Program-made: the position numbers and the translations under genes
Assembly (NCBI RefSeq): GCF_017813365.1
Contig: NZ_JAGIZA010000012.1
Location: 124,001-188,000, forward strand
Source of the DNA: Roseomonas indoligenes
Lineage (GTDB): Bacteria; Pseudomonadota; Alphaproteobacteria; Acetobacterales; Acetobacteraceae
DNA: 64,000 nucleotides
Direction: 5' to 3'
The notes under the pieces: model-generated
Seen by the model: only the letters and a program-made list of their open reading frames with translations
What the model was told of the DNA's origin: nothing
Databases searched by the model: none
In this document: in pieces, positions 27,692 through 37,083 of the stretch
How positions within the stretch are numbered: position 1 is the stretch's first letter
Layout of the letters: every line of letters begins with the position of its first letter

Positions 27692-28927
27692 TCATTCCAC
27701 CGGCCCCTGCACCGCGGCGGCGCGCGGGGCACGCAGCCCGACGGAGAGCGAGACGCCCAGGAGCATGAGACCGACGAGCAGGTAGGGCAGTGCGGGACCG
27801 GCCATGTAGAGCAGGCTTCCCGCCACCGGGCCGACGACCATGCCGAGCCCCTGCGCGGCGCCCGCGGCGCCCGCCGCCCCGCCCTGCTCCGACGCATCGA
27901 CGGAGTTGGCCGCCATGGCGGTGAAGCCGGGAAAGACCCATCCCATCCCGGCCGCGGCGACGAAGTAGCAGGCGCTGAGCATCCAAGGCTGGTTCGCGAG
28001 GGCGACGGCACCGAAGCCGATCCCGGCGACAAGTGTGCCCGCGGCGATCATCCGTTCCGGCGCCAGCCGCAGGCGGGAGGCGATGGACTGGGAGATGACG
28101 AGCGCGACGCCCACCAGCATCAGCGCGGTGCTCGCGGCGCGCGCGGCGGCTTCCGGCGACAGGCCCAGCCGGTCCAGGGCGTAGAAGCCGATGCTGACCT
28201 GCGCGATGGCCACGCTGAACATCGCGGTGAAGCCCACGGCCAGGGCGTGACGCAGCCGGGGGTCGAGGAGGGAGATGGCCTTCCGCGCCGGTCGCAGTTG
28301 CGGCGGCTCGGCGGGCAGGCGCCACAGGAGAAAGAGGAGGGCGAGGAACGGCAGGGCGGCCGTGGCGATCAGGGGTGCGCTCAGCCCAAAGGGCACCAGC
28401 AGCGCCGCGATGGCCGGGCCGAGCACCAGCCCTGCCCCGCTGCCCGTGCCGAGCAGCGCCATGGCCGATGCGCGCCGTCCCGGCGGCACCCGGTCCGCGA
28501 CGAGCGCGCCGCCGGCCGCCGGGATCGCCGCATAGGCACCGCCCACCAGCGCCCGGCCGATCACCAGCCCGATGAAGGCCGCCAGCGGCGGCACCGCGCC
28601 TTGCAGCACGCCGTGGATGAAGAGGCAGAGGGCCGAGTAGGCGATGGCGAAGCTGATCGCCCCGGTGAGGAGCACGGCCCGGCGGCCGTGCCGGTCGCTG
28701 GCCAGGCCCCAGGGCCGGGCGCCCAGCATCCACATCACGCCGGAAGCGGTGACGGCCAGCCCGGCCTGCCAGGGCTGCAGGCCGGCGACGCGCGCGATCG
28801 GGCCGATCAGGGCCACGAAGGCCATCATCGCTAGGCTGCCCGCGAAGGTCGTGACCATCAGCGGCAGGAGGACCTTCTCGGTCCTCAGCAGGGATGGCTC
28901 GCCCCTCCCATCGCCGTCGCGCGCCAT
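27692..28927 (-). CDS. MFS transporter (candidate siderophore exporter)
   Basis: A 411-residue major-facilitator protein with about 12 membrane helices. The loop 2-3 signature is GLASDRHGRRAVLLTG, and GTGSGAGLVLGP is a drug/H+ antiporter-type motif C. Its length and group resemble multidrug exporters, including EntS-like catecholate exporters, and it lies upstream of the siderophore genes on the same strand; export of the product is an inference. GGAGG is placed 5 bases before the ATG at 28927. The frame is open further upstream, but the sequence there is not transporter-like and overlaps the cysteine synthase gene. Confidence 0.85.
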   Translation of the reverse strand: MARDGDGRGEPSLLRTEKVLLPLMVTTFAGSLAMMAFVALIGPIARVAGLQPWQAGLAVTASGVMWMLGARPWGLASDRHGRRAVLLTGAISFAIAYSALCLFIHGVLQGAVPPLAAFIGLVIGRALVGGAYAAIPAAGGALVADRVPPGRRASAMALLGTGSGAGLVLGPAIAALLVPFGLSAPLIATAALPFLALLFLLWRLPAEPPQLRPARKAISLLDPRLRHALAVGFTAMFSVAIAQVSIGFYALDRLGLSPEAAARAASTALMLVGVALVISQSIASRLRLAPERMIAAGTLVAGIGFGAVALANQPWMLSACYFVAAAGMGWVFPGFTAMAANSVDASEQGGAAGAAGAAQGLGMVVGPVAGSLLYMAGPALPYLLVGLMLLGVSLSVGLRAPRAAAVQGPVE

Positions 28928-29052
28928 TGCCGCCTCCGCTCGCTGCCAGGGCGATCGGCCTGGGCCACCCCGCGCCCTATTGCGGCCGTTGCGTGTGAAT
29001 CGCAATACGCTCGGGCGAGGGCGGCAGCGCCCTGCGGAACGCCGGCCGGCGG

Positions 29053-29967
29053 CTATTCCGGCAGGAAGTCCGGCACCGAAAGGTAGCGCTCCCCCGTGTC
29101 GTAGTTGAATCCGAGCACCCGGGCGCCGGCCGGCAGTTCCTGCAGCTTCGCCGCGATCGCCGCCAGCGTGGCGCCGGAGGAGATGCCGACCAGCAGCCCC
29201 TCCTCGCGCGCGGAGCGGCGGGCATAGTCCTTCGCCTCGTCGGCCCCGACCTGGATCACCCCGTCCAGCAGCGAGGTATCGAGGTTCCCCGGCACGAAGC
29301 CCGCGCCGATCCCCTGGATAGGGTGCGGAGACGGCTGGCCGCCGGAGATCACGGGCGAGGCCGCGGGCTCCACGGCGAAGACCTTCAGGCCCGGCCACTC
29401 CGCCTTCAGCACCCGCGCGCAGCCGGTGATGTGGCCGCCCGTGCCGACGCCGGTGACCAGCGCGTCGATCCCTTCCGGGAAGTCCGCCAGAATCTCGCGC
29501 GCGGTGGTGTGGACGTGGACCTCCACGTTAGCGGGGTTCTCGAACTGCCCGGGAATCCAGGCGCCGGGGGTGCTGTCCTTCAGCTCCACAGCGCGGGCGA
29601 TGGCACCCTTCATGCCCTTCTCGCGCGGCGTCAGGTCGAAGCTGGCGCCATAGGCGAGCATCAGGCGCCGCCGCTCCACCGACATGCTTTCCGGCATGAC
29701 GAGGACAAGCTTGTAGCCTTTCACCGCGGCCGCCATGGCGAGCCCGATGCCGGTATTGCCGGAGGTCGGCTCGATGATGGTGCCGCCGGGCTTCAGCAGT
29801 CCGTCGCGCTCCGCCGCCTCGATCATCGCGATCCCGATGCGGTCCTTGATGGACCCGCCGGGATTCGACCGCTCCGACTTCACCCAGACCTCGGCCTCGG
29901 GGAAAAGGCGGCGCAGCCGGATGTGCGGCGTGCCGCCGATCGTCTCGAGAACGCTGTCAGCGCGCAT
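29053..29967 (-). CDS. cysK: Cysteine synthase (O-acetylserine sulfhydrylase)
   Basis: A 304-residue fold-type II PLP enzyme. The PLP lysine is K41 in [10 protein letters not shown], the substrate loop is TSGNTG (68-73), and the phosphate-binding loop is [10 protein letters not shown] (VTGVGTGGH). It forms cysteine from O-acetylserine and sulfide. GGAGG lies 5 bases before the ATG at 29967. It lies 75 bases after one MFS gene and 125 bases before another on the same strand. Some siderophore clusters carry cysteine-synthase homologues that make unusual amino acids, but nothing here departs clearly from ordinary CysK. Confidence 0.93.
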   Translation of the reverse strand: MRADSVLETIGGTPHIRLRRLFPEAEVWVKSERSNPGGSIKDRIGIAMIEAAERDGLLKPGGTIIEPTSGNTGIGLAMAAAVKGYKLVLVMPESMSVERRRLMLAYGASFDLTPREKGMKGAIARAVELKDSTPGAWIPGQFENPANVEVHVHTTAREILADFPEGIDALVTGVGTGGHITGCARVLKAEWPGLKVFAVEPAASPVISGGQPSPHPIQGIGAGFVPGNLDTSLLDGVIQVGADEAKDYARRSAREEGLLVGISSGATLAAIAAKLQELPAGARVLGFNYDTGERYLSVPDFLPE

Positions 29968-30042
29968 GCCATCCTCCGGCCCGGTTCCGCATCGGGCGGG
30001 GGTTGCAGCACGGGCCAGGGCCTGGCGCAACGAGGGGCTCCC

Positions 30043-31215
30043 TCAGGGCGGCGCGACGGGCCTGCGGGAGGCCACGGCGGCGAAGACCACCATGCCCGCG
30101 ATGGCCAGCGCGGCGAGGGCGAGGAAGGCCGGGGCATAGCCGCCGGCAACGCCCCAGGCCCAGGCCACCGCCAGAGGCCCGGCCGCCCGTGCCAGCGCAT
30201 TGGCCGAGGAGAGCGCGCCGGAGATCGTGCCGTAGCGCGCCGTGCCGAACAGATGGACCGGCAACGCCCCCCGCATGATCGTCAGCACGCCGTTCGCCGC
30301 GCCGTAGAGCGCGACGGCCAACCCCAGCAGCGGCGCGCCCCATCCCAGCCCCAGGAGGGCGAAGGCCGCGGCCTGGGTCCCGAGCGCGAGCAGCGTCGCG
30401 GCGGGGACGGATAGGCGCCCGCCGGCGGCAAACTCCGCGACGCGCCCGGCCACCTGCGCCACCCCGACGAGCGAGGCGAGCAGCGCGGCGGAGGCGCCGA
30501 GCCCCCTCTCCTGCAGGAACGGGACGAGGTGGACGGCGATCGCGGCGCTTGCCGCGCCGATCACGGCGTAGACGAAGGCCAGGCCGGCGAAGCGCCAGCC
30601 CAGGGCCGGTCCATCCGCCGGAACCGGGGCGCCGGTGGCTGCCTTCCGGCCGCTTGCCCGGGGCAGCAGGGCGTGCGGCACGGCACAGGCGAGGTTGAGC
30701 AGGGCCAGGGCCGTGCAAGTGCCCCGCCATCCCACGGCATCCACCAGCCATCCCGTCACCGGCCAGAAGACGGTGCTCGCCAGCCCGCCGACGAAGGCCA
30801 CCACGGCAATGCCCCGCCGCGCTTCCCTGCCGAAGGCGGCCGTCACGGCCGCGAAGGCCGCCTGGTACAGCACCGCGGCCATGGTCGCGCCGAGGCCAAT
30901 CCACACGGCGTAAAGCTGCCAGGGCGCGGCCACCTTGCCTGCTAGGAAGAGCCCCGCGGCAGCGGCAACCGAACCCGCCACCATCACACGCCGCGCGCCG
31001 ATCCGGTCCAGCAGGACGCCGATGGGAATGGCGGCCGCCGCTTCCGCGAGCAGGCCGGCCGAGAAGGCGCCGACCACGGCTTCCCGCGCCCAGCCGGTCT
31101 CCGCGATCAAGGCAGGCATCAGCACGGAAAAGGCGTAGAAGAGCGAGCCCCAATGGATGAGCTGGGTGACGCAGAGCGCCGCCGGCACGCGCCAGGGCAG
31201 GCCCGGCGCGCTCAT
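30043..31215 (-). CDS. MFS transporter, monocarboxylate/oxalate-type
   Basis: A 390-residue major-facilitator protein with about 12 helices. The opening (VTQLIHWGSLFYAFSVLMPALIAETGW) and PIGVLLDRIGARRVM resemble the oxalate:formate/monocarboxylate branch. The substrate is unknown. ATG at 31215 is chosen; an in-frame TTG at 31254 would add 13 non-hydrophobic residues. It is the first gene of the co-directional stretch that leads through cysK to the siderophore genes, but a functional link is not shown. Confidence 0.82.
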   Translation of the reverse strand: MSAPGLPWRVPAALCVTQLIHWGSLFYAFSVLMPALIAETGWAREAVVGAFSAGLLAEAAAAIPIGVLLDRIGARRVMVAGSVAAAAGLFLAGKVAAPWQLYAVWIGLGATMAAVLYQAAFAAVTAAFGREARRGIAVVAFVGGLASTVFWPVTGWLVDAVGWRGTCTALALLNLACAVPHALLPRASGRKAATGAPVPADGPALGWRFAGLAFVYAVIGAASAAIAVHLVPFLQERGLGASAALLASLVGVAQVAGRVAEFAAGGRLSVPAATLLALGTQAAAFALLGLGWGAPLLGLAVALYGAANGVLTIMRGALPVHLFGTARYGTISGALSSANALARAAGPLAVAWAWGVAGGYAPAFLALAALAIAGMVVFAAVASRRPVAPP

Positions 31216-31337
31216 CGCCGGCTCGGGGCTGCTGCGCCCCCTATTGGCTGGCAAGCGGCGTGAGCGGATGGCGGGACCAAGGGCATTCTCCGGTTCGCGC
31301 CGATTTTGCCGCGTCCGGAGGCGTCGCAGAAGGGTGG

Positions 31338-32387
31338 TCAGGGCTCCGCGGGGGAGCCGGCCTGGTCCGGCACGATGATCCCTGGCCCGGCAGCATCGGC
31401 CAGTTCCGCGAGGAGTCGAGCCTCCTGCCCGGCGTAGCGCGGTGAGAAGTGGAAAGGCTCCACCCGCCGCACCCCTGCTGCCCGCGCGATCTCCCCGGCG
31501 GCCCGGGTGGTGAGATGGCCGCGGTCCAGGGCGATGGCGGCGTCCGCGGCGGCGAAGGTCGCCTCGATGAACAGGGTGTCGGCGCCCTTGGCCAGGGCCG
31601 TGGCGGCGGCGCGGTTTTCCGGCCGGTCCGAAAAGTCGGTCAGGTAGGCCAGGCGCTGGCCTGGGGTGACGGAAACAAGGTCGCGAAGCGCTCCCAGCGA
31701 CATCGCCGGCGCGCCCTGCGCGGGCGAGGGCCGGTCGAAGATGGGGATGGGGTGATCGTCCGGGCGCCCTTCCAGCACGGCCGCCTTCAGCCCGGCCAGC
31801 CAGGGGCCGGTCGGCAGGCCGCGCTCTTCCAGGCGGGTGCGCCAGACATTCAGGTGCGCCTCCTCCTCCAGCGCGAAGCCGAGGCAGGGCGTGCCGTGGT
31901 CCAGCACGGCAGCGCGCAGACGCAGAACCCCGCTCCGCAGCACCGTTCCCTCGGGGTCTACTGGGAGGGACGGCAGGGGTTCCGGCTGGAAATCGCCATG
32001 CAGGCGCAGCCGGGTGCGCGGCCAGGATGGTCCCTGCACCACTTCCGTGACGTCGAAGACCAAGTCGGCAGGGATGCGGGGCGCCAGGTTCCAGGTATAG
32101 GCCTGCAGTCGATGGAAGACGCGCTGCGCGAAGCCCGCCGGCCCAACCAGCGTCAGCCGCCTCTCCCGCCCGATCAGCGGGCGCAGCAGCGTGTCGAAGC
32201 CCGCCCAGTGGTCCATGTGGGCGTGTGAGACGGCCACGATCTCAACCCGCAGCAGGTGCCGAGGCGAGAGGGCGGAGAGGTCGCCGCAGTCGAGGAGCAC
32301 GACGCCCGGCCGGTGCAGCGCCTCCACCAGCACGCCCGCGTCGCCCGTGCGCCCGTTCAGCAGGCGCGGGTGCAGGGTCGGGCTCAT
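31338..32387 (-). CDS. Metallo-beta-lactamase-fold hydrolase, RNase Z-like
   Basis: A 349-residue MBL-fold protein. The metal-binding motif is HAHMDHW (about residues 55-61). A distal aspartate lies in LTDFSDR and a histidine in ALDRGHLTTRAAGEIARAAGV, followed by PFHFSPRY, which is the arrangement of tRNase Z. It has long insertions and weaker similarity than housekeeping RNase Z, so I call it Z-like only. It begins 7 bases after the erythromycin-esterase-family gene, indicating one transcript. No leader peptide is seen. Confidence 0.8.
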   Translation of the reverse strand: MSPTLHPRLLNGRTGDAGVLVEALHRPGVVLLDCGDLSALSPRHLLRVEIVAVSHAHMDHWAGFDTLLRPLIGRERRLTLVGPAGFAQRVFHRLQAYTWNLAPRIPADLVFDVTEVVQGPSWPRTRLRLHGDFQPEPLPSLPVDPEGTVLRSGVLRLRAAVLDHGTPCLGFALEEEAHLNVWRTRLEERGLPTGPWLAGLKAAVLEGRPDDHPIPIFDRPSPAQGAPAMSLGALRDLVSVTPGQRLAYLTDFSDRPENRAAATALAKGADTLFIEATFAAADAAIALDRGHLTTRAAGEIARAAGVRRVEPFHFSPRYAGQEARLLAELADAAGPGIIVPDQAGSPAEP

Positions 32388-32394
32388 GGCGGGG

Positions 32395-33702
32395 TCAGAG
32401 GCCCGAGGGGAAGGTCTCCTCCGGCCCCTCCTCCGCTCGCGTGGGCAGCGGCGTCACCGCCTTGGTCTCATAGAACCAGACATAGGCATCGAACTGCCCG
32501 GTCAGGCTGCATTCGGTGTAGTGGCTCCAGCGCTCCGTTTCAGGCCGGTAGATCACGCCGATAAACCGCTCGAGCCGATCCTTCGCAAGCGCCCGGCGTA
32601 GCGGCTCGTGGACGCCCTCCCGCAGGTCCAGCAGGAAGCGCGGCACGCCGCTGTCATGCGCCAGCCGCTCGTAGCTGTCGGGGCGGGAGGGATTCACGCG
32701 TTTGACCTCCATAGGCTCGTCCCAGTCCGTGGCGCAGGCGACGGTGCCGGCATGGGTGCCGAAGCCGACGAGCGCAGCTTGATCCCCGAAGCGCTCGCGG
32801 CAGAGCTGACCGATGTTCAGCTCGCCGCGGTCCCGCCCCATCTCCGTCATGGCGGCGTTGCCGATATGGGAGTTGTGCGCCCAGACCACGGCCTTCGATC
32901 CCGGGCCCTTCGCGTCCAGCAGGGCGCAGAGCGTCTCGAACATATGGGTGTCGCGCAGGTTCCAGCTCGTCGCGCCGCCGTAGTACATGGCCCGGTAGTA
33001 GGCCTCCGCGTTCTTGACGAGGCGTGCGCTGGCCGTCGCGTCCAGGAAGTCCTCGCCGTCGCCGCGCGCGTAGTCCAGCCTCCGGTCCAGGATGTCGCGC
33101 AGCGTCTTCACCGCCGCCTCCTCGCAAGGTGCATAGCCGCGGGAAAGCGACATGCGGCCATAGCGCTCCGGCTCATTCATCCAGGGCATGAGGCAGCCGT
33201 AACGTTCCCGCGCGACCTTCGCTGCCTCCGGGTCCACGCGGTCCAGGTAGCCGAGAACTGCCTCGATCGAGCCGGCAAGATTGTAGAGGTCTAGCCCGTA
33301 GAAGCCGGCCTGCGCGCCGTCCGCCCGGTCCGCGTTCCAGGCGTGCATCCAGCCCAGGAAATCGGCCACATCCGTGTTGCGCCACATCCAGGTGGGGAAG
33401 CGGCGGAAAGGCGGCTCCGCACCCTCTTTCGGCGGGCCGCCCCTCACCTGGCGGTCGAGCACGGCGGCATCGGGCCAGTCCGCCTCCACAGCCACGACCG
33501 TGAAGCCGTGGCGCTCGACCAGCCGACGGGTGATGGCCGCCCGGGACCGGTAGAACTCGGAGGTGCCGTGGCTGCACTCGCCCAGCAGCACCACGCGCGC
33601 TTCGCCGAAGCGATCGAAGGCCTCCGCGAAGCCCGGCTCGCCCGGCTCGGGCAACGGTTCCGCCGCGTCCCGGATCAGGCCGACGATGGTGTCCGTCGTC
33701 AT
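32395..33702 (-). CDS. Erythromycin-esterase-family protein
   Basis: A 435-residue member of the EreA/EreB-like family. The active-site block is GECSHGTSEFYRSRAAI with E42, H45 and E49, followed by VAVEADWPDAAVLDR and later VWAHNSHIGNAAMTEMG, the second conserved histidine region. True macrolide esterases are one branch; most environmental members have unknown substrates, and the linked RNase Z-like gene gives no hint. GGGAGG is about 9 bases before the ATG at 33702. The gene diverges from the ThDP enzyme gene across 192 bases. Confidence 0.9.
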   Translation of the reverse strand: MTTDTIVGLIRDAAEPLPEPGEPGFAEAFDRFGEARVVLLGECSHGTSEFYRSRAAITRRLVERHGFTVVAVEADWPDAAVLDRQVRGGPPKEGAEPPFRRFPTWMWRNTDVADFLGWMHAWNADRADGAQAGFYGLDLYNLAGSIEAVLGYLDRVDPEAAKVARERYGCLMPWMNEPERYGRMSLSRGYAPCEEAAVKTLRDILDRRLDYARGDGEDFLDATASARLVKNAEAYYRAMYYGGATSWNLRDTHMFETLCALLDAKGPGSKAVVWAHNSHIGNAAMTEMGRDRGELNIGQLCRERFGDQAALVGFGTHAGTVACATDWDEPMEVKRVNPSRPDSYERLAHDSGVPRFLLDLREGVHEPLRRALAKDRLERFIGVIYRPETERWSHYTECSLTGQFDAYVWFYETKAVTPLPTRAEEGPEETFPSGL

Positions 33703-33894
33703 CTGGCTGCCTCCCTCTTTCCACTCAACAACGCCCGTTGAAAATGGCAGTCGCGGCCGGGGCTGCCCGCTAACCTTTGATGTGGCCCGATGAACCTTCG
33801 GCCACCGTGGCAACACCCGTGGCAGGGGCGGCGTTGACCGGCCACCGGCCTGTCGATGCGGCCGGAACCTGGCTTTCGCGCGGAAGGGTTCGGC

Positions 33895-35694
33895 ATGGCG
33901 AAGACGGTGGGTGACCAGCTCTGGGAGAAGCTGACGGCTTGGGGGGTGAAGCGGGTCTTCGGCTACCCGGGCGACGGCATCAACGGCCTGCTCGGTGGGC
34001 TGAACCGCCACAACAAGGACGAGTCGAAGCAGATCGCCTTCGTGCAGGCGCGCCACGAGGAGATGGCGGCCTTCATGGCGGCCGCGCACGCGAAGTTCAC
34101 GGGCGAGTTGGGCGTCTGCATCGCCACCTCCGGCCCCGGCGCGATCCATCTGCTCAACGGTCTCTATGACGCGCGCGCCGACCACCAGCCCGTGCTGGCG
34201 ATCGTCGGGCAGCAGGCACGCGCCGCGCTCGGCGGGCACTACCAGCAGGAGGTCGACCTCGTCACGCTGTTCAAGGACGTGTCCCGGGACTTCGTGCAAA
34301 TGGCCGCCGTGCCGGCCCAGGTGCCGCACCTGATCGACCGCGCGGCACGCATCGCCATCGCGGAGCGCACCATCACAACGCTCATCTTCCCCAACGACCT
34401 GCAGGAGCTGGAGGCGGTGGAGGAGATGCCGCGCCAGCACGGCTATATCCCCTCCGGTTCCGGCTACTCCTTCCCGCGCGTTGTCCCGGCCGAGGCCGAC
34501 CTCCGGCGCGCGGCGGAGGTGCTGAACGCCGGCAAGAAGGTGGCGCTGCTCATCGGCGCGGGCGCGATGGGCGCGGCGGACGAGGTGATCGCGGTGGCGG
34601 ACCGGCTGCAGGCCGGCTGCGCGAAGGCGCTGCTGGGCAAGGCGGCGTTGCCGGACGAGCTGCCCTGGGTGACGGGCTCCATCGGCCTGCTCGGCACGGA
34701 GCCGAGCTGGAAGCTGATGACCGGCTGCGACACGCTGCTGATGATCGGCTCCTCCTTCCCCTATTCGGAATTCCTGCCGGAGGTCGGCAAGGCGCGCGGC
34801 GTGCAGATCGACCTTCAGTCGCGCAATCTCTCCATCCGCTACCCAATGGAGGTGAACCTGGAAGGTGACTCCACGGAGACGCTGCGGGCGCTGCTGCCGA
34901 TGCTGGAGCAGAAGAGCGACACGAGCTGGCGCGACGGGCTGACGGAAGACGTGCGCGGCTGGTGGAAGACGCTGGAGGATCGCGCCATGCAGCCGGCCGA
35001 TCCCATCAATCCCCAGCGCGCGTTCTGGGAGCTCTCCTCCCGCCTGCCCGAGCGCTGCATCATCACCGGCGACAGCGGGTCCCACACCAACTGGTACGCG
35101 CGGGACGTGAAGCTGCGGCGGGGGATGATGGCCTCTCTCTCCGGCGGGCTGGCCAGCATGGGATCGGGCATGCCCTACGCGATCGGGGCGAAGTTCGCGC
35201 ACCCCGACCGGCCGGTGCTGGCGATCTGCGGCGACGGTGCGATGCAGATGAACGGCATGGCCGAGCTGATCACGGTTGCGAAGTACTGGCAGGGCTGGTC
35301 CAACCCGAGCTTCGTCTGCATGGTCCTGAACAACCGCGACCTGAACCAGGTGACTTGGGAGCAGCGGGTGATGGAGGGCGACCCCAAGTTCGAGGCGACG
35401 CAGAGCCTGCCGGACATCCCCTACGCCCGCTACGCCGAACTTCTCGGCCTAAAGGGGATCGAGGTCAGTGACCCCGAGCGCCTGGGCCCCGCCTGGGAGG
35501 AGGCCTTCGCCGCCAACCGTCCCGTGGTGATCGAGGTGCGGGCCGATCCCAACGTGCCGCCGCTTCCGCCGCACATCACGATGAAGCAGGCGCTGGCCTT
35601 CGCGAAATCGATGGCGGGTGAGCCGGAGCTTGGCGGGGTGTTGCGGAACACCGTGCGGCAGGTGGCGAGCGCGATCCTCCCCGGGGGGTCGTGA
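33895..35694 (+). CDS. Thiamine-diphosphate enzyme, pyruvate oxidase/PoxB-like
   Basis: A 599-residue three-domain ThDP enzyme. The PYR domain has the catalytic glutamate in RHEEMAAF (residue 55 or 56), the middle domain spans about 190-325, and the PP domain has the GDG...NN cofactor motif (ICGDGAMQMNG, later LNNRDLN). It most resembles YdaP/pyruvate-oxidase-like proteins rather than acetolactate synthase. The likely reaction is decarboxylation of pyruvate or another 2-oxo acid. GGAAGGG precedes the ATG at 33895; an in-frame ATG at 33856 lacks this. It stands alone, divergent from the erythromycin-esterase-family gene. Confidence 0.88.
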   Translation: MAKTVGDQLWEKLTAWGVKRVFGYPGDGINGLLGGLNRHNKDESKQIAFVQARHEEMAAFMAAAHAKFTGELGVCIATSGPGAIHLLNGLYDARADHQPVLAIVGQQARAALGGHYQQEVDLVTLFKDVSRDFVQMAAVPAQVPHLIDRAARIAIAERTITTLIFPNDLQELEAVEEMPRQHGYIPSGSGYSFPRVVPAEADLRRAAEVLNAGKKVALLIGAGAMGAADEVIAVADRLQAGCAKALLGKAALPDELPWVTGSIGLLGTEPSWKLMTGCDTLLMIGSSFPYSEFLPEVGKARGVQIDLQSRNLSIRYPMEVNLEGDSTETLRALLPMLEQKSDTSWRDGLTEDVRGWWKTLEDRAMQPADPINPQRAFWELSSRLPERCIITGDSGSHTNWYARDVKLRRGMMASLSGGLASMGSGMPYAIGAKFAHPDRPVLAICGDGAMQMNGMAELITVAKYWQGWSNPSFVCMVLNNRDLNQVTWEQRVMEGDPKFEATQSLPDIPYARYAELLGLKGIEVSDPERLGPAWEEAFAANRPVVIEVRADPNVPPLPPHITMKQALAFAKSMAGEPELGGVLRNTVRQVASAILPGGS

Positions 35695-35795
35695 CGCGGC
35701 GCGACGGTAATTTTGCTGCAACGCTGGCCGGGTCTGGGCCAGCATGAGGCCGGTGCTGGCAGGGTCCTCGCGGATTGCCGGCAGAGCGCGCCAGC

Positions 35796-37082
35796 TCAGG
35801 CGATCAGGGCGTTTCCCGGCCGGGCGTCGAGGGGACCCAGCAACGCCGCGAGCGTGGCTTCCGCTGCCGCATCTGACAGGACGGTGCCGGCGTAGCGCCG
35901 GAACTTGGCCGCTGCCTCTTTGGCGGTCATCGGGCGATCGGGATCGCCCGTCACGCCGTTGACCGCCTCCTCCAGCGAGCGGCCGTCCGGCATGAGCAGT
36001 TCCAGCCGTGCGCCGCGCCGGCCCGGCGGCAGGGCGTGGTCTTCCAGCAGTTCGACGGCAGCCTCCATCGCGCGCAGGCGGGGGTCGGCCAAGGCGACTT
36101 CCGTATAGGCGGCGGGTCCAAGGTCGCCCTGCAACAGAGCGGCCGCCACTGCCCAGGAGAGGCTGAACTGGGCCGTGATTGGTGCAGCCGGGGCGCGGTT
36201 CCCTGCGTATTGCAGCGCCTCGGCATAGGTATGGAGGCGGATGCTGCGCGGCATCGTACCGCCCAGGTGCGGACGCAGCGCGAGTGCGGCAGCCGCCGCA
36301 TAATGGGCGTGGCGCACACCGGCAAAGGGCTTGATGTAGGCCTCCTCGAGCAGCCAGATGCCCGGCGGCTCCACTTCGGCCGGGGACGAAAGACCGAGAG
36401 CCGTTTCCCGTGCGGTTGCGAAGCCGGACTCCGGTGCGTCCAGTCCCGCGACGGCGGCGGCGCCGGCGAGGCTGCCCAGCATCACCGCATGCGCGGGGTA
36501 GGTGTTGCGCCCATCCATGCCCGCGCTGATCGGGGCGTAGAGGCTGAAGGGAATCTGGCAGGCCGCGATCCGCACGGCGCGAGATGCGGCCGCCGGGTCC
36601 CCTCCCCCGAGTTGGGCCGAGGCGGCGGCGGCGCCGAGACTGTGCCACGCCCCGTCCACATGCATCCCCGGGCGGATGCGCCATGCCTCACCGGCGCGTG
36701 CCGCTATCTCATAGCCGAGCGCGTAAGCCGACAGCCCCTCGCCGAGCGTCGCTCCGCCGAGCAGGGCGGCGACCGCGAGCGGTGCGACTGCGAGCCCAGG
36801 CCGACCATGCGAGCGGGCAAGCCCTTCATTCGCCTCGTCCCACGGCATCGCGGCGGCGAGGACGGCGGCCGCGCCGGCCGGTCCCAGCGGCGGGCAGCCG
36901 GGCAGGCGCAGCACGCCGGGATGACTCGGGGCAAGGGCAGCGGCCATGGCGCGGGGCCGCCCATGGGCCAGCCCTGCCAGCGCGCAGCCGAGGCTGTCCA
37001 GCAGCAGGAGGCGCGCCGCGTGCTCGGCGGCGGAACCGGGCGGCGGGCCGTTCCAGGCCCAATCCACGGTCGGGCCGAACAC
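35796..37082 (-). CDS. MmgE/PrpD-family protein
   Basis: A 428-residue member of the 2-methylcitrate dehydratase/cis-aconitate decarboxylase family. Recognisable stretches are LLLLDSLGCALAG, MPWDEANEGLARSHGRPG, HVDGAWHSLGAAAASAQL and YIKPFAGVRHAHYAA. Members dehydrate, decarboxylate or isomerise branched tricarboxylates and relatives. The GTG at 37082 lies one base after the upstream stop (TAG-G-GTG) and the similarity begins there; the longer frame from 37154 is rejected. It is the last of the thirteen co-directional genes that begin with the GntR regulator. Confidence 0.88.
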   Translation of the reverse strand: MFGPTVDWAWNGPPPGSAAEHAARLLLLDSLGCALAGLAHGRPRAMAAALAPSHPGVLRLPGCPPLGPAGAAAVLAAAMPWDEANEGLARSHGRPGLAVAPLAVAALLGGATLGEGLSAYALGYEIAARAGEAWRIRPGMHVDGAWHSLGAAAASAQLGGGDPAAASRAVRIAACQIPFSLYAPISAGMDGRNTYPAHAVMLGSLAGAAAVAGLDAPESGFATARETALGLSSPAEVEPPGIWLLEEAYIKPFAGVRHAHYAAAAALALRPHLGGTMPRSIRLHTYAEALQYAGNRAPAAPITAQFSLSWAVAAALLQGDLGPAAYTEVALADPRLRAMEAAVELLEDHALPPGRRGARLELLMPDGRSLEEAVNGVTGDPDRPMTAKEAAAKFRRYAGTVLSDAAAEATLAALLGPLDARPGNALIA

Positions 37083-37083
37083 C

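Noticed and set aside
28990-29015. A second Fur-like box upstream of the MFS gene
   Set aside because: Only about 6 of 14 consensus positions match, no better than chance.
29053-29967. Cysteine synthase as an SbnA-like enzyme for an unusual siderophore amino acid
   Set aside because: All visible motifs are those of ordinary CysK and no SbnB-like partner is present.
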